Origin: Castanea sativa
Taxonomy: Eukaryota; Streptophyta; Magnoliopsida; Fagales; Fagaceae
Assembly: GCF_040712315.1 (NCBI RefSeq)
Contig: NC_134021.1
Coordinates: 29,598,001 to 29,662,000, forward strand
Reading direction: 5' to 3'
DNA: 64,000 bases
This document shows, piece after piece, positions 1-11,474 of the stretch (positions are counted from its first letter, which is position 1; each line of letters opens with the position of its first letter). The notes under the pieces were generated by a model. That model worked only from the letters and a program-made list of their open reading frames with translations. It was not told the origin of the DNA and did no database searches. Both the position numbers and the translations under genes were made by a program.

Positions 1-313
1 ATTATAAACTTCAAGGGTTGAATATCATTTCCTGAAACATTTAGGGAAGTGTCATCTTGTGAAACTTCAAGCAAGGTTGATGTAATTTTTTCAATAATTA
101 TTTAATAATAGAATAATTTATAATAACAAAAAATAGTTGATGTAAAATCTAAAATATTCAATTCATTTAATTTCTTACTTTTTTTTTTCTTTTAAAAAAT
201 AATAACATGTATCTAAAGCATTATATTGAGAAGTATTTTCTACCGATGGTAACCTCTTAAAAGAATAATTACCTTAGAACGAAGCTTGTCACACAATCCT
301 TCTAAAATGATAC
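1..313. other. AT-rich intergenic DNA, no gene seen
   Basis: No coding frame is recognisable. The first 60 bases resemble short degenerate repeats near 43120 and 43750 (phrases built around 'cttcaag' and 'gaatatcattt'). The stretch ends at a T run (314-327) that I read as the poly-A tail of the minus-strand LINE that follows. Confidence 0.5.
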
Positions 314-525
314 TTTTTTTTTTTTTTTGAGAAATAAGACAGGTAACACTTTTATTAATGTAAATGAGAATTGGCTATATCAGACTAAACAATGGGAGAA
401 AAAATAGTGAAACATCTTCCATCCACCCTACATAATCATTGACATTAATAAAATGCCTGGATAAACTCTTTGCGAGTTTATTACCATCTATTTTTGTGTG
501 AGAGTATAGTAATTTTCTAAACGAG

Positions 526-1809
526 CTAGAGAACCCCAAGTATATCAAGAATGAGTGGCTTTATAGATGCCATAGAGATTCCTCCTTCCTTCAGTGCTTG
601 TCTAATAGCAAGGCGGTCACCCTCTAATACTGCTTCCTGTATTCCCACTTCTTGTCCAAAGTCCAGTGCACGGCATGCTACAATTGCTTCAATATCCGTA
701 GCATCGTAGGCTTGGGGTAACAGCTGGATAAGGGAGGCAATCACAAGACCCTCACAATCTCGGATAGCTACGCTTACACCGCTTTTGTTTTCTTGTTTGA
801 ACACTGCTCCGTCGAAATTCAATTTGAACACTGCAATAGGAGGTGACTTCCGTACTACCTTGGGTTTTTGCAGAACTGGATTTGTTGGAGGAAGAACGGC
901 AACAAACTCATTAAGCTTCTCAGTAGCTACCTATGCGCGTTGGTCTGCGTTGCAACTTGGTATACGATGGCAGATTTGGTTTTGCTGGTTCCAAATCGTC
1001 CATACTGTCATTGCGGAGAGATCGGGTTGGGCATGATTTTCCAGAATCCAAGAGAGCAGCTCTCTGAAATCCACGAAGTTGTTGGTGCGACAGCAATTCC
1101 ATTGACCCGATTCTAACCACACTGAGTTCAACTCCCTGCAAGACCATAAGGTATGCACAACGGTTTCATCTTCCCTGGAACAGCGCTCACACCTCGGCGA
1201 AATAGCAATGGATCTCCACCTCAGGTTCACCTTTGTTGGGATAGAGTCCTTGCAAGCCCGCAAAATGAAATTTTTTATTTTGTTTGGGACTCTCAGCACC
1301 CAAATCTTTCTCCAAAAACCTTCAACAGGTTGATCATTGCCACCTTTAACCCTATCGTGTGCCTCCTTGAGAAATCTATAACCGAATTTGCTTGTGTACC
1401 TCCCTGATTGTGTGAAGGGCCAGAATAATTTTTCTGCACATGCTTGCCTTGCTAGGGGAATATGGTGGATCAGTTCAGCCTCTATGGGAGTAAAAATGCC
1501 AGCAATCAGACCTGTGTTCCATGTCCTTGTTGGAGTGTCAGTCAGCAAATCTACCGTAGCATCTTCCAAGGACTCTAGTGGGGCTGATGTGTTGCGGTTA
1601 GGATGTTTAATGGGCAGCCAGCGGTGCTGCCATATTTTCACTGAGCAGTCATCTCTAATTCTCCATCTTGCACCACTTTCAATGACATCTCTGTCATGAA
1701 GTATGCTCTGCCAAGTATATGAACCCCTCCTAGATTCCTTTGCATCCATTATAGAGCTACTAGGAAAGAACCTTGCTTTAAAGACTTTGTAAAAAAGAGT
1801 GTTTCTCAT
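526..1809 (-). pseudogene. LINE fragment: zf-RVT domain and RNase H
   Basis: The frame 1809-931 encodes the zinc-binding region found after plant LINE reverse transcriptases, with blocks such as WRIRDDCSVKIWQHRWLP, KIWVLRVPNKIKNFILRAC and PRCERCSREDETVVHTLWSC. The frame 831-526 encodes an RNase H-like domain with the first acidic residue in LNFDGAVF and the later ILEALA-type region. The two frames are separated by about 100 bases of disrupted sequence. These belong to the C-terminal end of the LINE polyprotein; RNase H would remove RNA from the RNA-DNA hybrid during target-primed reverse transcription. Short antisense open frames over the same stretch are shadows. Confidence 0.85.
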
Positions 1810-2125
1810 GGACTAATCACCACGCCTGCTTTGCCAAGAGTGAATCGTTGTAGAGGGCCAAATCGTAAAATCCTATACCCCCATCCAACTTTGATTTTGT
1901 CATGTCTTCCCACTTAAGCCAATGAATTTTACGCTTGTCTCCACGTTGACTCACCAAAACCTTCTAATCAAGACTTCAATCTCATTGCATAACCCAATAG
2001 GTAGTTTAATGCACCCATAGCATAAGTAGGGATGGCTTGGATAATGGATTTGATCAAGACTTCTCTACCTGCTTGTGACAAAAGCTTTCCTTCCCACCCT
2101 TGAAATTTCCTCCATACCCTTTCTT

Positions 2126-3697
2126 TTATATAATTGAAACTAGCTTTTTTCCCTTTCCAATCAACAAGGGAAGTCCGAAATATTGTCCATAATGATACTC
2201 ATCTCTAACCCCTAAAATTCCCTTGATAACTTGCCTCAAAGCTTCATTGACTAGCCCACTAAAAAAGAGTGTAGTTTTTTCCCGATTCACCTTCTGGCCC
2301 GACACACTTTCATATTGTAATAGCAACTCCATCACCTTCTCACACTCCATTGGTGTTGCCCTAAAACAATAGGCTATTGTTTGTAAAAAATAGGTAAGTA
2401 ATTTTTGGCCCTCTTTTTACAAAGTGCAAAACCAATAATGTCTCTTGTAATAGCTACCTTATGGATAAGGCCATGTAGCCTTTCCATGCAAAGAAGAAAT
2501 AGGAAATGAGAGAGAGGGTCCCCTTGTCTAAGGCCTCCCGTTGGATTGATTAATCCTTTTAGTTCCCCATTAACCATCACTGAATAAGTTACAATTTTCA
2601 CACAAGTCATAATGAGACCCACCCACCTATCTTTGGAACCCATCCTCAACATTAAGCTCTCCAAAAAATCTCATTCAACATGATCATAAGCCTTGCTAAT
2701 GTTTAATTTAAAAGCCATATAACCTATGGAGCTAGACTTATAGTTTTTCATACTATGTAAAGTTTCAAAAGCTATCAATATATTGTTCGTAATAAAACGG
2801 TTTTTGGCAAATGCAGATTGGTGTTCAATAATAATTGATGGAAGGAAATTTTTTAGCCTATTTGCCAAACCTTTTGAAAAGAACTTGTAAAGAACATTAC
2901 AAAGGCGAATGGGGCAATAGTCTATCATACGTTCAGGATTTTTTTTTTTTCTTGGGGATAAGAGTAACATGTGTATAGTTTAAAGGGTGAGGTAGGATAC
3001 CTACATCCAGCCATGATAGCACCGAGTATGTAATGTCACCTTCCACCATGGGCCAAAAATGTTGAAAAAATGGGGGAGGCATCCCATCCAGGCCAGGTGC
3101 TTTCAAGGGTTCCATTTGTTTTAGGGGAATAACAACTTCTTCTGCACTAAATTCCTTCATCATTTGGCAATTCATTGCGTCTATGATCACCCTTGTAACT
3201 ACACTTGAGAGGTTTAGATTAGAGGTAGTAAACAATTCTTGGTAAAAATCTGTGATAACTCTTGCAACTTCCTCCATATTTTCGGTCCAAGCATTGTTGG
3301 AATTATAAATGCCCATTAGAGAGTTTATTTTGAAGCGATGAGATGCACGAGTATGAAAATACTTGGTGTTGCCATCCCCTTTGCTCAACCACAATATTCT
3401 AGACCGTTGTTTCCACATTCTAGTTTCACAATCTAGCAAGGAATTAATTTCTAGTTTCAAAGCTCTTACCCGTGTATTGTCCCCACTTCTTATTGCCATA
3501 TCTTCTTCCTCAATTAGCAACTTCTTCTTTTGGTTAAGCTCCCTACGAAAGTTGCCAAAGACATTGTGATTCCACCATGTCAAGTCTTTCACACATTGGT
3601 TCACCTTGTTGATAACCATTGTATCCAAATTTGTGTAAGCACAAGAATTCCATGCTGCTTTGACTATTTTCCCACACCGGTTATCAGAAAGCCACAT
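2126..3697 (-). pseudogene. LINE reverse transcriptase, catalytically dead
   Basis: Four overlapping minus-strand frames (3697-2933, 2970-2671, 2664-2374, 2350-2126) together cover a reverse transcriptase. Visible family blocks are EPLKAPGLDGMPPPFFQHFW, the AFKLNISKAYDHVE block (motif A region) and GLRQGDPLSHFLFLLCMERL (motif B). The motif C box, normally FADD or YADD, reads FTNN at about 2380-2395, so both catalytic aspartates are gone. A frameshift follows directly, with an in-frame stop after SLLF. The 3697-2933 frame also runs through a lysine-rich end encoded by an A run. Frameshifts, stops and the lost catalytic pair show an old, inactive copy. Confidence 0.9.
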
Positions 3698-3837
3698 CTC
3701 TTCAAAGCAGAATAATTTTTTCTAAATTGCTGGTTCTATACCTATTGGATTGATAAGTAGTGGGCAATGATCAGATGAGAGACATGGGAGGTGTGAAACC
3801 CTAGCTTTTGGATATCTTAAGAGCCATGAATTTGTAG

Positions 3838-4437
3838 CTAGACCTCAATATAATTCTCCCATATTGAGTGTCCATTGTCAAAATGCTTGCACCAAGTAAA
3901 TTTTGGTCCAATAAACCCCAAATCCATAAAACAGCATTCATCAATAATGTCTCTGAACAATTGCATTTGATTATGACCCCGAAGAGCTCCATCCAATTTT
4001 TCATCTTGTCTTGTTATCTTATTGAAATCACCAGCACAGAGCCAATGAATAGTTGGAAGAATATTCAAAGCATTAAGCTTTGACCAAGCTTCATGTCTCC
4101 TCCAGGTTACTGGTTCCCCATAAAAACTTGTGAATCGCCAAGCCTGTTTAGAAAACTTATCAACAAAAGCATCAATATAGTATTTTGATGAATCAACCAC
4201 AGTAAGATCAATTGTGTCCTTCCATAGCAAAACCAAACCACCTCCTCGATTTTCACTTGGTACAGTCCATCTGTTTGTGAAATCCAAATTTCAAAGCACA
4301 CTATCAAGCCTTGTATCATTTGTCCATGTATCAGCAAAGAACACAACAGAGAGATCTTTTGCCCAAATATAATCTTCGAGCTCTTGAACTATTCGTGGGT
4401 TCCTAAGCCAACGACAGTTCCACACTAGGAGACTCAT
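3838..4437 (-). pseudogene. LINE endonuclease domain
   Basis: Starting from an ATG at 4437 the minus strand reads MSLLVWNCRWLRNPRIV, the usual opening of the plant L1 ORF2 endonuclease, where WNCRG is common. It continues through FFADTW, a stop near 4290, then DFTNRWTVPSENRGGGLVLLW, WRFTSFYGEP and HWLCAGDFN and ends after GPKFTW. The GDFN block contains the conserved Asp and Asn of the exonuclease-endonuclease-phosphatase fold. One in-frame stop and later frame breaks separate it from the reverse transcriptase. The role in an intact element is to nick target DNA and so prime reverse transcription. Confidence 0.85.
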
Positions 4438-4801
4438 TATGACTGGCAGGACTAGCAACCAGCCTCTACCACTTCAATTGTTGAAATTTCATCACCAATG
4501 GCAACCCCACGTTTTTTATTGGGTAGACCATTAGGGATATTTAGAACCTCAATTGATCTCTTTTTTTTCCTTCTCCACTCTCGCAGGTTGGGGTTTCTAC
4601 CTCCTTGCATATTATGTTCCCCACCCTTTTCCACGTTGCTTGCTTCACATTCTACCCTGGCACATTCTACTCCTGAATCTGTGAGTCACTTGATGGAAGT
4701 GCCAGCTCAACCTCAGAATTAATTCTCGCCTCCTTAATTGCTACTGGTGTTATTTTCGTCTCCTTAATTGCTGCTGGTAATAATTTTTTCCTTATTAGGA
4801 C

Positions 4802-5166
4802 GAGTAATTCTTAGGTACTCCCAGAGCACGGAGAATGGTGCTTTCTCTTCTCACATTCATGGTGGGGTCCGCTTATTAAATTCATGGTGGGGTCCACCAT
4901 GAATGTGAGAGGAGGGAGTACCATTTCTTATTAGGACTATTGACCACATTTAATGATTGCCGTTGGGATTGTGGAAAATTCTTAGGTACTCCCGGACTAT
5001 AGTGAAATGATACTCCCGGACTATAGTGAAATGATGTTCCTTCCTCTCACATTTATAGTGGACCCCACCATGAATTTAATGAGCGAACCCCACCATGAAT
5101 GTGAGAGGAGGGAGCACCATTCTCCGTGCTCCGTCTCCGTGCTCCGAGAGTACCTAAGAATTACTC
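4802..5166. mobile_element. Palindromic MITE inside the LINE
   Basis: The ends are inverted copies: GAGTAATTCTTAGGTACTC at 4802 and its reverse complement ending at 5166. The matching arms extend inward through GAGCACGGAGAATGGTGC. The same arm motifs recur inside (near 4900-4925 and 4975-5020), so this may be two related foldback units side by side. TAGGA occurs just outside both ends (4796-4800 and 5167-5171), a possible 5-bp target duplication offset by one base on the left. No coding capacity. Confidence 0.75.
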
Positions 5167-5413
5167 TAGGATTGTTGTGAATGAGAGTTAATAGGAGTAA
5201 TAATTGGTGGGTTGTCATGCGTATCACTCTTCACTTCCACAACCGGATTGGCAAGTGCATTAAATTGGCTTGATTCTCCAATTATGGTTGATATCTCGGG
5301 CTCTTAGACATTACCATATTAGAGTTTGAAATCACAACCCTTATAGTCCATAACTAATGTAACGTCTTCATGCACCGTTTCAATCCTATCATGCGTCGTT
5401 TCAGTCCTTTCTT

Positions 5414-6242
5414 TCACCACGCCGACCCCCTCAGTCGGTGCTGCCGTGCCGGAGTTGCTCCTAGTCCTATCGGCATGATCCTTATCGCTCCATGCATGTT
5501 AGGGTGGCTTCTCTCAAAAATCCCAGGCACCACAACTACTGCTTTCCCCACTAAACGATATGGAGAGGCCCGAAGTGATGGACCAAATTGCTGTTCAAAG
5601 GCCTGTAGCATGCCTTTACTTTGAATCCATAATTCACAACTTTTATCATCGTGATTCATCTTACCACACCGATAGCAGAGATTTGGCAACCGCTAATATT
5701 TAAACGAAACCCACATTTTCTTCCCATTCTCTAGGTTGACTTTCCTCCCTCAACACAATGGCAAGTTGATATCTAACGTGACACAGACTCAAATAAAATT
5801 ACCCCCATCCTCATTATCCGTAGACTTGTGTACCTCTCCCACTATTTCACAAATGCTTTCGGCCACCTTCTTAGTCATATATACCTGATGGGTATTTTGT
5901 GGACTTGAACCCAAAACGTAGCTATACGGAAGACCCATTCATGGATAGGTGAGTCGTTGACATTCCTTTGCAGAATCACCAAGTGTTTGTCAAAGCTCCA
6001 TGGTTGATTCTGAATTATTTTTTCGATCTCCTCCTGGTTGCTAAAGACAAAGAGAACAATATGTTTTCCCATATTCCAAATTCGAAAGTCATTGTTTGTC
6101 CTCCAAATCTGTTTTAACGTTTTTGCCACAACGTCCATATTTAGGAAACGGGGAGTCAAAACTTCCCCGCTAAGATGAACTCCTGAGACTGCTGATCACT
6201 TTGAAAGGTAAAATCGGAATCCTCCCTCTCGGAGAGAGACAT
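5414..6242 (-). pseudogene. LINE ORF1: DUF4283 plus CCHC zinc knuckle
   Basis: An ATG at 6242 opens a frame beginning MSLSEREDSDFTFQ. It shifts near 6165 into the frame 6159-5875, which holds a DUF4283 domain (RIWNMGKHIVLFVFSNQEE, NQPWSFDKHLVILQR). After some damaged bases, 5689-5414 holds the zinc knuckle CYRCGKMNHDDKSC (C-x2-C-x4-H-x4-C). This is the nucleic-acid-binding ORF1-like protein of plant L1 elements, which packages element RNA. At least one frameshift and one stop separate the two parts. Confidence 0.8.
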
Positions 6243-6370
6243 ATTTCGACAAGTATTTGTGAGCTCCTCCATTCAAGTGTGTTGGAAGAAAAAGAGTGAA
6301 AAAACAAAAGAGTGCAACAAAGTGTTTCCCTTACTCCCACAAGAAAAAAACCCCACAAGCTCTCAGGATA

Positions 6371-7143
6371 AACGTGTTATCCAAAGAAGACCAACACTTA
6401 TTAATTCTTAGACAAGCTAAGCATTTTATGATCGGCAAAAACTTATTGCTCACACATTAATGCACAAACCTTAACACAATCGTGACTTCAAGTCATAATT
6501 TCAATTGCTTTTTTTTCTTTGTGTAAAGGTGTGTGATAAATGTGTAATAAAAGGTAGAAAATCTCGATATTTTCGAAAATGGAGAGACAAAACTAAGTGG
6601 ACCAAATCAATATGCATATGAAAATTGGTGGCCTGTTCTGTTTAGATGTGGACTCTAGAGTTTAGAGCCTAGTTTTTCTAATAGCTTAATTAGCTTCCGT
6701 TCATATTGGAAGAATCATGGCAAGTTTAACCTTTTTCATAGTCTTTGTATTTGTTCCACAGGATTAATCTAGCTTCGTTGGAAGGGAGCATACAGAAATC
6801 CTGATTTCCATTTGGGACAGGCCCTATTTGACTAATCAATTCAGAGAAGCTGAATATGATGCACGTATAGACAAGGAAATATGAGACAATAAGATAAGAA
6901 AAAAAAAAAACAATACATTGACAAAATTGTGGCGCGGTGCACCCAAAATATCAATTCATTAATCTCTAATATTCTCACCAAAATCCAAAACATCTATAGT
7001 CATTAATCCCTCATATTCTCTCCAAAAACCAATGTGAATACTCAAAACAACCGTTCTAACCTTAAATAAACTTAAAGAAAAGCTGACAAAATTAGGAGCT
7101 GCAAAATTTAGATGACCATTAACTCAAACATCCCACAACATTA
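6371..7143. other. Intergenic DNA and pyruvate kinase 3' flank
   Basis: No gene is recognisable. The part nearest 7143 is presumably the 3' untranslated region of the minus-strand pyruvate kinase gene. The rest is AT-rich with an A run near 6900 and no repeat that I can name. Confidence 0.5.
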
Positions 7144-9811
7144 TCAATTAACAGACAAGATCTTGATAACAGAAGCAGTGTCTACTTTATGCAACACCAC
7201 AACTGAGTCTCCAGGCTTGCAAAGTTCCTTGGCCTTGGCATGTTGGAGGGCCAACTCTATGGTTTCATTGGTTGACTCTGCATTAGAAGCTCTTGCAGAT
7301 CCTGCGCTCAAAACAGGCATTAGACCCCGATAAATAAGGCTATGCCTTGCTGGAGCTGCATCACTGCATGACCACTCAAAAGAATCAGTTGTTATCTCTG
7401 GAACCACCACTGACAAAATTGGCATGCTTGGCCTGTACTTAGCCACCAGCTTTGCCGTGCTTCCTCCTTTGGTTAGGACAACAATCAGAGCAGCTTTAAT
7501 GGAATGGGCTGTCCTCACTGCTGAAGAAGCCAGGCTCTCTATTGGGCTCATAGGCATTGGTGCAGTTTCCATTATTCTCTTAAAAAGATCCCCATAGTTT
7601 ATAAAATTCTCTGCCTCTGCGCAAATTCTAGACATGGTCTGAACAGCAATTTCAGGATAGGCCCCTGCAGCGGTTTCTCCACTAAGCATCACACAGTCAG
7701 TACCATCAAGGACTGCATTAGCAACATCAGTGGCTTCAGCTCGGGTAGGGCGGGGAGATTTGGTCATGGACTCCAACATCTGAGTGGCTGTCACCACTGG
7801 TTTTCCTAGTATGTTGGCCTTCATTATCATCACTTTCTGAGCTAGGAATATCTTTTCAATTGGAATTTCCATTCCCAGGTCGCCCCGTGCCACCATAAAT
7901 GCATCTGAGCTTGCTAGAATTTCATCAAAATTAGCAACACCTTCTTGATTCTCAACCTACAAAGACACAACAAAACATTTAATGGATATAACAGAAACTT
8001 CTGAAAAGAATGCATACATACTGATTTCAGCTGTATAAATGTTACACTACACTCAATATTAGGTGGTGACATAAAGCTGAGTATAATTTTAACTGTTCTA
8101 GTTTTTGACGCAAGATAAACACAACTTAGTTCTACTTTCCAACAAATTCTCTAATAATTAAACATACCTTTGACATGAGAATGATATTCTTTGCATGTGG
8201 TCCTAGCACTTTTCTGGCCTCAGCAAGGTCAGAACCTTTACGAACAAAAGACAAAGCAATCATATCAATCTTATTTGGAACTCCCCAACCCAAAATATTA
8301 TCTATGTCTTTCTCAGTTAAGGTTGGCAGATCAACAACTACCCCAGGAAGATTCACATTCTTCCTCTCACCAAGAAGAGCAGAGTTCTCACACCGACAAC
8401 GGACCAAACCCTGTTCCTTGTCACAAGCCAGAACAGTAAGGGAAATAGTCCCATCAGCACACAGAATAACACTTTGTGGCTTCACATGCTCAGCCAACTT
8501 CATGTAGCTCATACTTATCAGATTCTCATCACCTTTTATGCTATAGTCTGTAGTGATGGTAATCTCTTGACCTTGTTGGAGTTGTATTGGTTTGGATTCC
8601 TTCAAAAATCCAGTTCGAATCTCAGGACCCTGAAAATTTTCAAATATAAGAAAACCACATTGACAGTCAACTTACCAGAAACAAAAATGTCAGGCAAGTA
8701 CCTCATATCATAACCGATTTGTATTGTAAATGAAATCTTCAAAAGCAGAATACCAAGAAGCCTATGTGCTTATTAGAATTTTTAATTGGAAAAGGAAAAG
8801 AATCAAGTAATTAGTTTCCAAACCAATTACTTGTTGAACAGGACAAATACCAATTTGTAATCAAGTAATGTAATCTTAAAAACAAATATCCTATGTGCTA
8901 ATGGGTGGTGAGATATGGATCATGAATATAATCCCCAATGAATCAAATTAGATGATCTTAAAGGAGGACAAAGAAGAAAGACCACAAATTAGCATCAATG
9001 TAAAGGATCTTTCAAAGCAAAACGTACAACTTTATTCCTCAAAAAAGTTAGATGCCACTCTGGAGGACATGAACAGCAACATTACAGAATAAGAAAAGAG
9101 CTTTTAATGCTCATCCTTTATAAAGGATCTGTTTTTACAATTCATAGCACTATATATATTAAATTAAATATTTCAGTTGCTTCTTATGACCAATTTTTTT
9201 TAATAAAAGAAAACAAAAGTTTTCATGAACAAAAAATTAACCCCAAAAATAAATGCGTACTTTCAAAATTGACAAAAATCATCTTGAATTAAATCCCTCT
9301 CTTGTTCTCAGGCCAGATAAATGTAGCATCTTGATTTGCTTTTAGTTATAAATAAATACAATCCAACGGTATAACAACCAAAAACCAATCTATTTTATGC
9401 ACACTATCGATGAACAAATAGGAACTGATTCTAAGAGCAACCAAAACAGTCTAAGAGAATCTCTACATACACAGAAAATATTAATGAAAAAAAAAGTACC
9501 AACAAATAGAAAGAAAGAAAAATAGCTTTAAAGAGAAAACCGAAAAGAAGGCTTATATAATGAATAAAAACCTTAGTATCCAACATGACAGCACAGAGAA
9601 TGCCAGTGTTGTTCATGGCAGTCCTGAGATTATCAAGAGTCTCTTGATGGTAAGCATGAGTGCCATGAGAGAAGTTAAAGCGAGCCACGTTCATCCCAGC
9701 TCTCAAAAGCCTCTCCAACATATCGACAGACCGAGAAGAAGGTCCCAGAGTGCACACAATCTTAGTCTTTCTATTGCTCTCAGACCCATCAACTCCAAGA
9801 ATCTTCTCCAT
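7144..9811 (-). CDS. PK: Cytosolic-type pyruvate kinase (EC 2.7.1.40)
   Basis: This enzyme converts phosphoenolpyruvate and ADP to pyruvate and ATP, the last step of glycolysis. Three exons join cleanly in frame: 9811-9572 (80 codons), 8629-8168 (154) and 7956-7144 (270 plus stop), giving 504 residues, close to the roughly 510 of plant cytosolic isoforms. Both introns (942 and 211 bp) have GT...AG ends and are in phase 0. Visible motifs are RKTKIVCTLGPSSRS (about 14-28), MNVARFNFSHG (about 40-50), MLDTK|GPEIRTG across the first junction, catalytic Lys in LMSK (K234), Mg-binding Glu and Asp in VENQEG (E236) and MVARGDLG (D260), GKPVVTATQMLESM and PTRAEATDVANAVLDGTD. The second intron falls between the catalytic Lys and the Mg-binding Glu. 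The start is the first ATG, and no plastid transit peptide precedes the RKTKIVCTLGP block, which argues for the cytosol. The final residues are IKILSVN. Confidence 0.96.
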
Positions 9812-9905
9812 TATGCTATGCTATCAACTACGTAAAAACAAAGGCTCAAAGGGTTTTTGTGTTTTCTGTTAAGGGTTTTACGGCTTCTCACAATGACTAA
9901 TGTGT

Positions 9906-9923
9906 CTATATATATAATATATG
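9906..9923 (-). promoter_or_regulatory. Probable TATA box of the pyruvate kinase gene
   Basis: A TATATATATAATATATG-like stretch lies about 95-110 bases upstream of the pyruvate kinase ATG on the minus strand, a normal distance for a plant core promoter with a short leader. Not tested; AT-rich runs are common in this window. Confidence 0.45.
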
Positions 9924-9929
9924 TAAGGA

Positions 9930-11474
9930 TGCTTCCTCGACTTTTTTCTTGCTCCGCGCGTGCGTTATAGGCTTTTACTTTGTGCTTCGGTTTTGTTATT
10001 AATATTGCTTAAGACCCAAGCAAATTTGAACTACAAGGAAAGGGGTATATGTCCTGGAATATACTCTTTTTATACATTAATAATTCAATTTTTTTTTTTT
10101 TGAGTTCTTTCAATTTTCTTATTCAAAATTTGCATTCAATGCTATAATAACAACTTTAGTGGAAAAAAATAAATCAAATATTTTTTTTAAAGTCTCAGCC
10201 CATAACATCCCCTTAAATAAAAAGTCTCAGCCCATAATAATATTTTCTTCTTTTTCTAAACTTTTTGTTTTTGTTGAGATTTCCTACCTTAGTGGGTTTT
10301 CTCTACTTTCCCAAAGAATGTGTCCCCTATAGTATTGGTCGGACCAAACATGTAAATGGCCACTTCTCTGTAAATTTTGTTGGTTCAAACTTAGACCATA
10401 GGCTTGAAATTCGTACAATGTGAAAATTTTGTCCCTATTGGACAGTGTGAACACATACTAATAGGCGGATAAAGTAGAAATTTCTTTAACATAAGAGAGG
10501 TGTTACGTCCACAACATTTTTACAATATTTTTACAACTAATCATCTATGATTTGTGAAACAACCAGTAACAATTTGTGAAAATAGTCTAAATTTGAAATA
10601 ATAATCTAGTTTTGTAATAATAATCAAAGCTAGATTTGTGAAAATGCTCGGAAAAAGCTTTTAAGTTACCTCTACCCCTAGAAAAATATAGTAGAGTATT
10701 CAAATAAACCACAGAAGTTTCTTAATTAATTAGAAACTTGAATTTCTCCATTCTTTTTTTTTTTTTTTTTCATCAAAATGTTTATAGGTTCCTTGCACTT
10801 CACCCAATGCGTAAGGTTTAGTGGCCCCTCCATTATTCTAGAAACCAAAAAAAAAAAAATTAAATGGCATACTGTGGTACAGCCGGATTTCCGTCATGCT
10901 AAGCTCTAGTGCTAATAAATTGTACATTTTCTATTATTAAAATAAAAAATAAAAAAAACAAACAAACAAACAAAAAATTGTTTTCCGCCTATAAGACACC
11001 TGATATGATGGAGCTTTTGTCATCCCTAATAACCCTAATAAGATGATTTTAATTTTTTACCCTGATGAGATAGAGATGAGAGAGACAAGGTTGGCGGTCT
11101 GATATTAATTTCTAACCCTAATGAGACAGAGATGAGAGAGACAAGGTTGACAGTGAGACAGCCAAGAGAGAGAAAAAAGTGTTTTGGGATAATGGGATTA
11201 AAATTAATGAATATATAAACAAATCAAATTATAAATAGGATATGCTAATTATATCACATAATAATAAATCATTTAAGTTATGTACATACTTATTTTTAAA
11301 TGATATTCAATGTCCTTAAGAGAAATAACACACTCTTCTTATTATTATTAATAAGACTAATACAACAGCAATAACAAAATTTTAATCTCAAATTTTTTAG
11401 AAAAATATTATATTCACAACATTTTTACAATAAATCCTAAGTGACAAGTTTTTACTGATTGTTATTATTGGGGC
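9930..11474. other. Intergenic DNA with MITE-like remnants
   Basis: No gene seen. Around 10495-10640 lies a copy of a dispersed short repeat recognisable by 'aggtgttacgtccacaac' followed by 'aatatttttacaac'. Related sequence occurs at 11405-11465 (plus) and, inverted, at 13480-13570. T and A homopolymers occur at 10090, 10750 and 10850. A short tandem duplication is listed separately. Confidence 0.5.
11059..11155. repeat. Two-copy tandem repeat, about 56-bp period
   Basis: Two units begin ACCCTGATGAGATAGAG (11059) and ACCCTAATGAGACAGAG (11115). Both continue into GATGAGAGAGACAAGGTTG, with only a few substitutions. A third, weaker 'ccctaataa' start lies just upstream. No function suggested. 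Confidence 0.6.

Larger units (their letters stand above)
314..6370 (-). mobile_element. Decayed L1-type non-LTR retrotransposon (LINE)
   Basis: On the minus strand the parts occur in the order of a plant L1 element: ORF1 with DUF4283 and a CCHC zinc knuckle (6242-5414), apurinic-type endonuclease (4437-3838), reverse transcriptase (3697-2126), zinc-binding RT domain (1809-931) and RNase H (831-526), then a T run at 314-327 on the plus strand, which is the poly-A tail. The domain order and tail are seen directly; the family assignment is established knowledge. Every part carries stops or frameshifts, so the copy cannot be autonomous. A MITE (4802-5166) sits between ORF1 and the endonuclease. 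The 5' boundary near 6370 is approximate, and I could not find a convincing target-site duplication. Confidence 0.9.

Noticed and set aside
4498..4722. 74-codon plus-strand frame in the LINE
   Set aside because: Antisense to the LINE, with no domain.
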